Notes under the pieces: model-generated
Database searches by the model: none
Seen by the model: the letters and a program-made list of their open reading frames with translations, nothing else
What the model was told of the DNA's origin: nothing
Program-made: the position numbers and the translations under genes
Assembly: GCF_947172395.1 (NCBI RefSeq)
Contig: NC_069100.1
Location: 4,841,001-4,905,000, forward strand
Reading direction: 5' to 3'
DNA from: Bicyclus anynana
Taxonomy: Eukaryota; Arthropoda; Insecta; Lepidoptera; Nymphalidae
DNA length: 64,000 bases
In this document: positions 1 through 12,600 of the stretch, in pieces
How positions within the stretch are numbered: position 1 is the first letter of the stretch
Layout of the letters: each line of letters starts with the position of its first letter

Positions 1-464
1 ATCCCTTCATCTATAAGGATGGAGGCCTGCAGGGTTATTATGTAAAACGGTGTGCCATTCAAGTAATAAGTTACTACATCAATTTTCGACGTATTTTCGT
101 TTTTCCAATCATCTAACATTGTGTTTATAACAAAATGACACAATAATCTTTATTTTACGTAAAGTAACATTAGTCGATACTATAGCCGAATCCAGCGAAT
201 ACCGTTTACTAACAAACGAGGGTGTAACACCACCAGTAGCTCAAATCTGGGCTGAAAATATTTACTGAAATTTTCTTAGAGGAATAAAAAGCTTGGTTGG
301 TATTTCATTAACCGACCCAAAATTCGAACCCCGGGCCTCGTGATACCGCAGGCTAACCACTGGACCAAGGCAAGACCAAGGCAGTTTGAGGCATTTTATT
401 ATAATCGGGATTTACCTAAAAACTCAATAATAGTATTGAAGATTTCTGTGTTATCATTTTACAG
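1..464 (+). other. RyR: RyR intron upstream of exon 1 (partial)
   Basis: Intron sequence ending in the acceptor tttacag at 458-464. It is AT-rich. The only structure seen is the antisense tRNA-derived SINE head at about 285-385, which ends some 80 bases before the splice acceptor. Confidence 0.8.
285..385 (-). mobile_element. tRNA-derived SINE head, antisense
   Basis: On the minus strand this reads as a tRNA-like unit: a box A-like tggtccagtggttagc, then a box B-like ggggttcgaatt. No acceptor-stem pairing was established, so it is a SINE promoter head, not a tRNA gene. Only this fragment is recognisable. Confidence 0.55.
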
Positions 465-636
465 AGAAGAAGCAACCACAGCATCTTGCGCGTTCTGTCT
501 GCGTCAAGAGAAAGATGATCAGAAGGTAGTCTTAGAAGACAAGGATCTGGAAATCATTGGGGCTCCGATCATCAAATATGGTGACTCCACTGTTATTGTG
601 CAGCATTCAGAGACTGGGTTATGGCTGTCTTATAAG
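465..636 (+). CDS. RyR: RyR exon 1 of window: end of MIR region
   Basis: Encodes about 57 residues, from REEATTA through KDDQKVVLEDKDLE to GLWLSYK, the last beta-trefoil (MIR) portion of the cytosolic N-terminal domain. The first base completes a codon begun in an upstream exon. Donor gtaaat at 637; the exon ends between codons. The following intron (637-994) holds a dispersed-repeat monomer and an antisense SINE head. Confidence 0.93.
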
Positions 637-3600
637 GTAAATACATGTTATAACTTCTCATAATCAGCTAAATATATATAAATGCGAAAAGCTCATGACG
701 ATATATCTAAAATTTGACGTATAAAAATGAAAGGCAAAGAGGCAGTTCATAGTTAAAAGACGTCTGCTAAAAATGGCTTTTGCGACAGGGTCGGATTAAG
801 GGGATCTAACTAAAGTCTAGTTTTAAAAATGACCAATATTCCCATTCTTCCTCAACTAGACGAAAAAGACTGTGTTAGAATTGGATACGACAATAGTTCA
901 GCTAGCGGGGATGGACCCACGGATCTCTCGAATTAGTCCGGGCCCATAACCGTTGAGCTGTTGATGTAATGAATTCTTTTTATTAAATTTTTAGTCCTAT
1001 GAGACAAAAAAGAAAGGTGTCGGCAAAGTGGAAGAAAAGCAAGCCATTCTACACGAAGAAGGCAAGATGGACGACGGTCTAGACTTTTCTAGATCACAAG
1101 AAGAGGAGTCTAGAACCGCTAGAGTTATTAGAAAGTGTTCTTCTCTCTTCACTAAATTCATTAAGTGAGTATTTGATTTGTTCACTCTGTTTTGTCAAAT
1201 ACCAACGAATCGAAGTCAAATTGAAGAACAATGCATACATTTTAAATCTTCAGCTTTAATATTAATTTTTCAAGACCCGAATTATTTTAATAATTGGTCG
1301 AAAACCTAAAATTAAAGTAAATAGAGTTCCAAATGCGCCTGGTCCGAGAAGAGCCCACAACAAAGTCAGCTTGTTTTTTTGTATATCACCATTTTACTAT
1401 CGAGAACTAAATACACAATTTTATAGTGCAATTCAATACAAAGCTTTTTGTTCTCTAAATAATCCTTAAGACTATACTTAATGAGAGTTTTCTATAAGCT
1501 TTCGTTTAATAGTAGGTACCTATAATTCTGTATTATACTATAACACAGTATTCTATATTTGGAGCAAACAATAATTTTGTGATCGTTATCAGACAACCGG
1601 TACCGATACAGAACAATAGAGGTAGAGTATCGACAACGAGACAGACAAAATATCATTAGTGAATCTTAAGAAGTAGGTCAATATTATTCAGTTTATTGAT
1701 TTAAAAAACGAATTTTCAGTGGCCTTGAGACATTGCAAGAGAACCGACGCCATTCCATGTTCTTCGCGTCAGTCAACTTGGGGGAGATGGTGATGTGTTT
1801 GGAGGATCTTATCAACTACTTCGCACAACCTGATGAAGATATGGGTAAGATTTGTTTGTTTCTATATCTTCCATAAATTAATAATAAACAGCACAAATTT
1901 AAGAAAGGGTCTGGGAGAAAAGAGTCAGTTCTGTCTGTTTTTTACGGTAATATTCGGCTTTATAGGTACACTAAGTCAAGTTTTGATCAACATAGAATAA
2001 CAGATGAATGTTGGCAGTGGTTAAAAATAAATAACATAACCAACTCTTTTCTAACTGATTGAGCTACTCTAAGTTTAAAGACATTAAAACGAACATTAGA
2101 AGTTTTTATTGAGGATAGATATCTTTTTTAACATGATCAATATTCCCTTTACTTGTGGGTACTTTAATTAATAGTAAAGACGATCACAATATTAGAGAGA
2201 GAGTTCTAAATTTTTTGGAAAATTTCTACTTCATACCATCACATTTATAAATTCTAGAACACGAAGAGAAGCAAAACAAGTTTCGCGCTCTACGTAACCG
2301 TCAGGATCTGTTCCAAGAAGAAGGCATTCTGAACTTGATTCTGGAGGCCATAGACAAGATTAACGTTATTACCTCCCAAGGATTTCTCGCTGGGTTCCTA
2401 GCAGGAGACGAGTCCGGCCAGAGTTGGGATATGATATCAGTTTATTTGTACCAACTTTTGGGTAAGTGGACTTTTTTACTTTTTAAGTTTCTTAAGAAAG
2501 GGAAAGGGGTGACTTTAAAACTTTATTGATAGGAATCAATTAAATCAAACAAAATTAATACAACTTAGTAGTCTTTTAAACTAACTCAAAAAAATTAGTT
2601 TGCCCTCAGGCAGAATTTTCGCGTTCGCTAAATCCTCATGTTGCAGCGACTCTGATAAGGATTGGAATGATGCTTATCATCTTACAATTTTTGTAACTAC
2701 TACTATATAATATAATTACTACCGCCACCTTCAAGTAGCGTAACTTATCTGAATTGACGGTGAAATTACTGGCCCATTGGCCAGTTTTTATGTGTTAGGT
2801 TGTAGGGTTTGGCTTCACGCTTCACGATCGACTAGCGCAAGGCAAGAAGATTGTAGGATGTGATTCCTTAATTTTGTGCAAGGTATTGATTAAAGACTAA
2901 TTCCTTTCCAGCGGCAATAATCAAGGGCAACCACACTAACTGCGCTCAGTTCGCCAATTCGAACCGACTCAACTGGCTGTTCTCGCGACTCGGCTCGCAG
3001 GCATCGGGGGAGGGTACCGGCATGTTGGATGTGTTGCACTGCGTGCTCATCGACTCGCCAGAGGCTCTGAACATGATGAGGGTAAGTAAAGTTTATTAGG
3101 CTTTTTGATGGTAGACAAACCTCGATATGCAGGCCTAAGATGCGCGTAATATGATATTTCGTTAAGACAAAAAGACATTGTCGACTGATAGCGGCAGCAT
3201 CGAAAACATCGCTCCCTCTTATCCCATTGTAATGAAAGAGCGATTCGATCGAAGTATTTTAGGAGATATGTTGTCGACGCATCTTAGGTCTACTGAGGGT
3301 GGCATTGAGGATGATATGCTTATGGATGGCTACTGATAGGCTAAGTTCTGATAGGAATCATTAAAATGTGGTTGCTCTACTCGTAAGTCAAGGCATGTTT
3401 GCCTTGAATATGCATATGATTATTTAAAGATTCTCAACTCTTACATGAAAATATGGACGTCATAATTCAGTTGATGCAGAACTTTTTATTTAGGTCCATT
3501 AGAAATCAAGGAATACCGCCTTTCACGAGGCTTTGATGTTCTGTTGATAAATCAAATCAAACACGGAAATATTAATTAGATAGATAGACAGAGCATTTAA

Positions 3601-6600
3601 TAAGTTCAGTTGATCCAGAGCATGTTATTTGGGTCGACTAGAGCTCAAGGGATGTCACAGGGTCTTACTGTCAAAGAGAGCTTGGTTGTCAAAAAGAGTA
3701 TGAAATTTAGTTTATCCAATCAAGATTCTAGAATAAAGCAAGTGGTTCAAAACAGAATCCTGATCTGAGATTGGGTTTCAGCAGCAGGAGATATAAATAA
3801 ACATTTGTTTTCCAGGGTATTACTTTTATTTGTATTTTTTTACTATTTCCATAATAGATAATTACTATTTCAATTTAAATGATTATTTATTTTATGTTAT
3901 CATTCCTCAGGATGAACACATCAAAGTGATCATATCTCTGCTGGAGAAGCACGGCAGAGACCCCAAAGTCCTGGACGTGCTCTGCTCCCTCTGCGTGGGA
4001 AACGGCGTTGCCGTGCGCTCCTCGCAGAACAACATCTGTGACTATCTACTGCCGGGGAAAAACCTGCTTCTGCAGACACAACTTGTTGATCACGTGTCTA
4101 GGTAAGTAGCCGGCCTATTCACTAACTTTGACGTACATTAGCCACTTAATATAATCAATATTGAACAAATCAATAACAAGTGCGTATTTGGTATTCCCAT
4201 TGTTAGTAAAAATCACAATGTCAACTGGGCAATATCCACTACTTACTTTATGATATCCACAAAGTGTTGTCAGTAGTCACCAGACTTTAACTATTTCTCA
4301 TATCGATATACACTAAAATGTCTTGGAACGTTATTCACTTAGCAATTATACATTTGGGTACAAAATCACGAGACTTAAGAATTGCTAACGACAGCTAAGT
4401 AAGTTGGTAAAATTCATGTATATCCACTTTACACAAAATACTCAAAGTTAGTGAGGCCTGCTGAAATAGTCTTAGTCTAAGTAGCTATAGAAGTTCGTAT
4501 TATATTCGCACTCTGTACAAATTAAGGCTCATAGCACATGTTACTTCCAAAAACGAGGTCGGTAACTTCAGCTGTCCAGTATTCTTTGTATAAAACTCCT
4601 TAGTGCAAATCGGAATAGTAACTATCGTTTCGCCTTGGGATAAGCTTACGGCTCCTATAATCCTATTAATCAGTTGGCTCGCAAATTGCGTCTTTCCGAA
4701 TCAGAGCACATTTGCCCCAGTATTCTGTGCCTCAGTCACCTTTCTACGACGCCTCGCTGTAGAAGCGCATTAAGCGTAGCCAAGTTGACACCTGGGTGAC
4801 GATGAGGCGATATGGTAATTCGTTCAGCAAAAATTTGGAATGCCCTTCCGGCGTTTGTGTTTCCTGACACCTATAATAATTTGAACACCTTCAAACAAGA
4901 CTAAATAGGCATCTTCTAGGTAAGCGCGCTCCAAATTAGACAGCATTAATGCTTACCATCAGGCTTGATTGTAGTCAAGCGCTGGCGTATATTGCGTAAA
5001 AAAAATACGGTTATGACCCTTTTCTGAGCTCAAATGTGTGTTATAACTCTTAGACTTGTCGAGTCGCATGCTGTTTCTCAGGAATTATACTTTGCTTATC
5101 TCACTTTCCTTTACAGTGTCCGTCCAAACATTTTCGTGGGTCGAGTTGAAGGTTCGGCCGTTTACCAGAAGTGGTACTTCGAAGTGACAATGGACCACAT
5201 AGAGAAGACTACGCATATGATGCCACATTTGCGTATAGGATGGGCCAATACTTCTGGGTAAGCTTTTGTTGTTGGATTAGTATTATTAAAAGGGTATAAC
5301 TTTTTCTAGCCCTCGGGATATATAATGCATGTATCTGCAAATAAATAAATAAATTGATTGATTGATTGATTGATTAATTGATAAAACATTATGTTACCAT
5401 GTTTGATGTTTATACGACTTGAGTTTTGGTGTTGTCAAGTGGTTAAGGCAACTGATACTATAATAGTACTCAGGAATTGCGGTGTGTTGTACAATTCTAA
5501 AATAAACGTCTTTTCTTTCTTTCTTACGTTGTTTCTTTAAAAAAAAATTGCCCAAGTGCGTGTCGGGCCACGCGCAGTTTTCTGTAGATTAAATGAGCAG
5601 TTTTATCCCTTATGTATATATGGAACACTCACACAAAGGGATAGACGATAAAAAAATTATCCTCACTTGCATGTAGGGAGAGAACCCCAAAAATTATTCT
5701 ATTTTTAATTTACTAAGCTAAGCCGCGGAAAGACGGATGAACGGACAGACAGTCATGGCGAAACTATAAGGGTTTCTTGTGGACTAAGATACCCTAAAAA
5801 GACATAGTTTTTCATTAGTTCCAAACATAAAAGTGTCTATAGTCAGGCAAGTTCGTTGATGACACTCCCATGATATGCGGGCGACTGGGGAAAGACTGCG
5901 CGGGTGTGAGATCGTGCGTGCGGGGAAGTGAGGCGCATCTGTCGTAGGTTTTTCATTCATTCACACGCCCCCCGGCCCGCGCATACCATCGGGAGTGTTA
6001 CGAACGAAGTTGCCAAGCGTTATAATAAAGTTTTTATTTCGTAGGTATGTACCATATCCCGGAGGTGGTGAGAAGTGGGGTGGCAATGGGGTGGGAGATG
6101 ACCTGTATTCGTTTGGTTTCGACGGCGCATTCCTCTGGTCTGGTGGCAGGAAGACACCGGTGAATAGGACTCATGAGGAAGAGCCTTTCATTAGAAAAGG
6201 TATGGATAGTGAATAATTGATTTATTAAACACTACGCCCGCGACTTTGTTCGCGTGGAGTTCAGTTTTTTACAAATCCCGCGGGAACCATGGATTTTTCC
6301 GGCATGAAAAGTAACCTATGTGTTAATCCAGAGTAAAATCTATTTCCATTCCCAATTTCAGCCAAATCGCTTTAGTAGCTGCAGCCCAAAGGAGGAATTT
6401 AGCCTTAATATAGTAATTTAGCAGACTCAGAAGAGGATTAGTACTTGTGAACGTTGACAGTTAACTAACACTCCCTTTTCCTCTCAAGTCACTCTCCCCG
6501 CCTATCCCAAGTAATCCATAAAGAATAACACAATAAGAAATGTGGACGGCTCGAACGCCAAGAGCACACTGAAGCCAACCATACGACGAGTGCCTTATAT

Positions 6601-9600
6601 CGCAAGTCGTTCCCGCCAACCGGTCTCTACCCCTATCTAACTCCCCACTATTTACGGAAACAAGTAGCGCCACTTGGCGTCATATCCGTCTCAGACTATT
6701 ATTTCCTACAAATGTTTAATTATTTTGTCATAGCAATTTTTTTAATTATTTTTTTATTTATTTAGGTGACGTCATCGGTTGTGCACTAGACCTTACCGTT
6801 CCTCTGATAAACTTCATGTTCAACGGCGTCCGCGTCACTGGCTCCTTTACAAACTTCAACCTCGAGGGAATGTTCTTCCCGGCTATCAGTTGTTCCAGTA
6901 AATTAAGGTAATTCTACAATATTTAGTTATTCTCCATTTACTTCTCATAATAAAAAGACGCACGATCATGCAGAGAACGTCGTTTAAAAACTGGCCAATT
7001 TTGCTTTAGCCGTTTTAGAATTATTGTTAAAGAAAATTATACCTAAAGGCCTTACCATTTGACTCCTAAATGGACGACTGGTCCATTGTATCCGTTACGT
7101 GACATGTAAAAAAATATAAAGTAAACCCACTAAGAGCAATAGGCGAGCACAGTGTCATGCTCCGCGCGATAGAGGAATATAAAGATTTTTTAAATGGCTC
7201 ACAACGGTAGATTAAAACCGCATTCTCTGACTGTCGGCATCTTCAACGCAGACGGGCTCACTGATAAAATACTCGCGGACTGCGAATGGTTAAATATAGT
7301 CCAATATTCAATGAATCCCAAATTCAGATCAAATTCAACCTTAAGGATTGAGTTTAAGGTTGAATTTGCAAATGCGACTATTTGAATTGAGTGCCAAGAA
7401 GTTGTGTTAGGCACTCATTGAGTGGGGACGTTTTTTGGTCGCTGACTGCATCCACTTTTTAATAGGAGATCGATGTTATTCTCTTTTTAATACATGCGCC
7501 GAACATCGGGTTTCGCAAAGGAGTCCTTCAAATGCTAACTTAGAGGAGGCAAGCGAGCACGTAGTAGGCCAAAAGCTACTTGTAAGCGGTCGATAGAAAC
7601 AGAGATTGGCTGGTGGGAGGCTTCGGTCGTGGTTAGTTACCACCCTACCGACAAAGATGTACCGCCAAGCGATTTAGCGTTCCGATACGATGTCGTGCAG
7701 AAACTGAAAGGGGGTGTGGATTTTCACCCTACCCCTCACAACTAAATACGCTTCCATCTTAGATTGCATCATCACTTACGGTGAGATCGTAGTCAAGGGT
7801 TAAACTTGTAATGAATAAAAAAGAATTCGCTATGCAGTTTAATTAATGATACCTACGCCCACAGAGTAAATATGATCAGAGTGAATCTTTGCAAGCAGCG
7901 TGGGGAAGCCGGTGAAATAATATTGCCATAAAAAACCAAACGTCACGTGTCTCCCTGATATCCGCTTGTACAACTTTTAACAATTATTACGTAAATTAAC
8001 ATAATAAGTAATCAATAATTACCAATGTTTAATTTCTTTAGTTTTTGTTTGTAATTTGACGCTTCGTGTCGTACTGACTCGAGAATGTATTCGTTTTCGA
8101 ATTTTGTATTTGTGACGAGTACGACACCGTCGTGTTCCGTGCGCTCCATCTACCTACTATACTGTGCCTTAGTTTATTCTGTAATTGTTTCAGTTGCCGT
8201 TTCCTCCTCGGTGGAGAGCACGGTCGTCTACGCTACGCAGCTCCCGAGGGATACTCCCCTCTGGTGGAGTCCCTCTTACCTCAGCAGATCCTCAGTTTGG
8301 AGCCGTGCTTCTACTTCGGCAACTTGGCTAAGAGGGCATTGGCTGGACCGCCTCTAGTGCAAGACGACACAGCGTTTGTACCAACACCTGTGGATACTGT
8401 GTCGGTGAGTATATCAACAATCTTAATATACAGGGTCTCCCGTAAATATTACGACATACTGTACATCAGTACCTGTAAAGTATGTCGTACTAATTACGGG
8501 ACACGTCCTGTATACATGCGAAAGGTCATTCATCAAGAAAAAACAAGAAAACCGCTTGACGTATAAAGATGCAATTTGGCAAGGATGTAGATTGTAGGTT
8601 ATAGTTAGCAGAGGTCCGCTAAGAAAGGATTTTACCATAGGGCCGGAGCCCGGATTAAGGAGGTCTAAGGACGGATGAAGTCGCGGTCGTCCGCGGTAGT
8701 ATATTATAAAACAACTTCGTGAAGTGTGTTCGCGATTTACTCAAAAACTAATTATCAGATTAGATTGGATAGATCGTTATTTGATTGCATATTTCTTAGG
8801 AATACCTAAAATCTTAAGGCCTACTGTATATCACTCTGTATTTGGTCGACGGTATTATAGAAACACTTAAGTCAAATCGGTGATAACCTTAAATTGAAAA
8901 TTTTGAAAAACCCCCTCTTTCAGTGCGCTTTTATTTGAGACCCCACTCGAGTATATTTGCAGACATTCGGGTATTCTTCCCCACGTTCACCCCCCACAAC
9001 TTTTAAACGGTTTATTCAATTTCCATCAAAGATGTCTTAGAACACTCGCACATAAGTCACCTTTAATACAAAATAAAAGTAAATTGAAATCGCTTTATCC
9101 GTTCGAGAGCTATGGTGTCACGGACAGACTGACAGACAGACAGATAAAACTTATAACACCCCTCTGTTTGCGTCGGATATATCGATATGACAAAATTTTG
9201 AACAAGTACCGCCATTAGACTACAAGCTCATGGACAAAATCATCCTGTGAAATGAACCAACGTGAATAACGCTTAGAAGGCTTTTACTATATCAGAAAAT
9301 AATTCTGAGCACTATGCCGTCATTTCTGAGCGGTACATGTACAAGAGTCTACATACTTTTCTGCTATTACTGTTACTAGCATTGCTGTTTGTTCGGGATC
9401 ACAATCTGAGTCTTGGTCGCTAACTATAGATCTCAGCAGCTCAAAATCACTCAGCGGGTAATGGAGAAAGCCATGTTCTTACTATCTTTATACGTACACG
9501 AATCAGGATAAAACCTAAGTCACCGACATAGCTCAATGAGTCTCAGAGTTAAAATGGATGAGATTTTTGAAATATATTCTTATGTTCCAGATTACTTTGG

Positions 9601-12600
9601 CCACCTACATCGAGCAAATCCGAGATAAACTAGCTGAGAATATTCACGAAATGTGGGCGATGAATAAGGTATTTTATTTAAGTACTATTATGTATAATAA
9701 TTAACCATGTTTTAAATAATAATTACTAATCATGCTCATTTAATTAGGCGAATATGTTTACACCAATAATCCAATTGCTTTATTGCTACAATTTTTCAGC
9801 AAAATCTTTTTATAACTTATTGCTTAAAGACCTCAGCCAGCCAAAACGTATGGCGAAGGCGAGTGTTGGCGCGCGTCTTAAAGGGTGTAACTACTCCATG
9901 TAACTCTGTTTGGAGATTTTATCTCTGTCATACGATGGACCCGTCACTTACACGGTGAATTCATGGTATGCTAAGCTATTCGTCTAATTTAAAACAGCAT
10001 TGAAGGTTTATTTAAATATTTAAATTAATTTATTTTACTATGCATCATAGATCGAAGCCGGTTGGTGCTATGGGGAGAATCGAGACGACGCGCACCGCGT
10101 TCACCCGTGCCTTGTGCCCTTCGAGCGGTTGCCGCCCGCTGAGAAACGATACGACATACAGCTCGCTGTGCAAACGCTCAAGTAAGACTTCAAATGATGT
10201 CAAAGATCGAAGCCAGTTGGTGCTACGGGGACTCAGACTAATTACATAAGGACAAGTATAGCACCCACATTCACTAACAAAATTGTCTGTCATTGAGGAA
10301 AACGAGCATAGATTAAGTATATATCTTATAGGTACTAAACTAGAAGTAGTTGACAGTTTTTTACATCATCCAAATTCACAAAAAGGTATTTCTACACAGC
10401 TGTTGCTATTTATACACAGCTGGTAATTGACGAATGATTACAATAATGAAACATCGAATCTATACAGACAGTTTTTTATATAATCAGATCGTTGATCATA
10501 TACTTTGACAGAAAAGTAATGTCCTTATGTAATTAGTCTGAGAACGGGGAGAGTCTGGATGACACGCACCGCGTACACTAGTGCCTCGTGCCCTTCGAGG
10601 GACTGCCGGATCCTGGATAGCAAACAAATCTGCTACTATGATGTATTATGTGTTCGATCTTGGTAATATTCTTTCACATCCAAACATCCCATGACCCTAT
10701 TAAGGCTGCCTGTCCATCAAAACGGAGCGAGGGAGCGTAGCGGAGTAACGGACTAATGTGGAGCGGAGTTGCGTACTGTGTCTGTCCACCGGTGCGGAGT
10801 GTAGTAACTTCCCGAACAAACTTTCCCGCTCCGCTTCCCTGTACGTGGTTCCTAGCTTGGATTCCCAGCTCCGCTTACCGGTTTTTTACAAATTTTTAGT
10901 CCCTGTCAAGAGGAGAGGAGATTTTGTGCATTCCTATTGGTTAATATTTCTCCGTTTATCGACTCCGCTGCCTCGCTCCGCTTCGGTGGACGGCAGCCTA
11001 AAGATACAACAAAACAGTAAAAGTAGTAATACAAAATAAATATTTCAGAACAATACTCGCCCTCGGCTACTACATCAGTCTCGACAAGCCCCCTGCACGC
11101 ATCCGTAACGTCCGTCTGCCCAATGAACCTTTCATGCAAGTAAGTATTTACGCACAAAAAGGGGGTCCACTTTCATACAAGCTGTGACCAGATCATGAAG
11201 TGACATGGAGACAAATAACTTTTTAATATATATTGTAATATATTGTACTTGAATCCTCCAACAATGAATTATTTTTTTCATGTAGTTCTCAAATGTCTCA
11301 TTAAATGTGACAGACCTGGCTATGATCTCACCGAATGTTAAGTGACGATACAGTCTAAGATGGAAGCAGAATAACTTGGAAGAGGTATTAAATGATTATG
11401 AAGAGGTACAAGAGAGGTATTGGAAGAGGTACAAGTTTATTCTACCCATATTTGTGATTTATTATACGCGACACCCAACCGGAACGCTAAAACGCTTGGT
11501 GGTACGTCTTTGCCGGTTGGCTAGTAACTAGCCAATGTCTACCAACAGACAACTTAGAAATATTATAATACAAAGCCTTCTATCGTGTCTGCCTATCTGT
11601 CTGTCTATTCATTGCAAACTCAAAACTACTGCACTTTTCTGCAGTTTTCACCTGTAGACAGAGACTATTACATTTACATATATAGCTTGTCAAGGTTTTT
11701 TTGTCTTCTACTTTGTTTTATTCATATAAATGGTCTGAAATATAACGATGATTGTTGGAAGTATCAGACAAAATCTTACTGTCTCAGATATTAACTTCTA
11801 AAAATCGTAAATTTTAAACTGGCTCACAAAAAAAAGGCTGATGTGACCTTAACAGCCGATAGACGTCCACTGCTGGACATAGGCCTCTTGCATGGACCTC
11901 CAAGCACAATGGTCTCGAACCACCAGTATCCAACGGCTCCCTCGAACCCGTTTGATATCCTCGGTCCACCTAATGGGGATCGACCAACACTGCGCTTTCC
12001 GGTGCAGGGTCGCCATTCCAGCGCTTTGGGACCCCAACGTCCATCGGCTCTTCGAACTATGTGGCCTGCCCACTGCCACTTCAGCTTCGCGACTCGCTGA
12101 GCTATGTCAGTGACTTTGTTTCTGACGTTAACTGGACTGATGTTAACATTATGCTATTTCTTACCCGTAGTCAAACGGGTACAAGCCAGCCCCTCTAGAC
12201 CTGAGCGCTGTCACCCTGACACCGAAGATGGATGAACTGGTTGACCAGCTCGCTGAGAACACGCACAACTTGTGGGCCAGGGAGCGGATACAGCAAGGGT
12301 GGACCTATGGACTAAACGAGGTAAGACTTTGGCTCCGTTAAAGTACTGGACTGGTTTCGTCTCTTCTGAAGCGTTTATTTACTTCTTATTATATGTTATT
12401 TATTGTTCTGTATTCCTATTACTTTATTTTGTATCGCTTTTTTTGTTGTTTTAAATGAATATCAAAAATCTTCAGAATAAGGATTATTGAATACCTTCTA
12501 AGTGTGTGTTACCTACGCAAAAAATATTAATTGTGTAGTACCTAAATTTTTTGCGTGGCTATATAATTTTTTATTAAAATTTATTTTTATTTAGGTATAC

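Noticed and set aside
8132..8566. 144-codon open frame as a separate gene
   Set aside because: Only the middle (8194-8404) is conserved RyR exon 10; the ends are read-through into introns.
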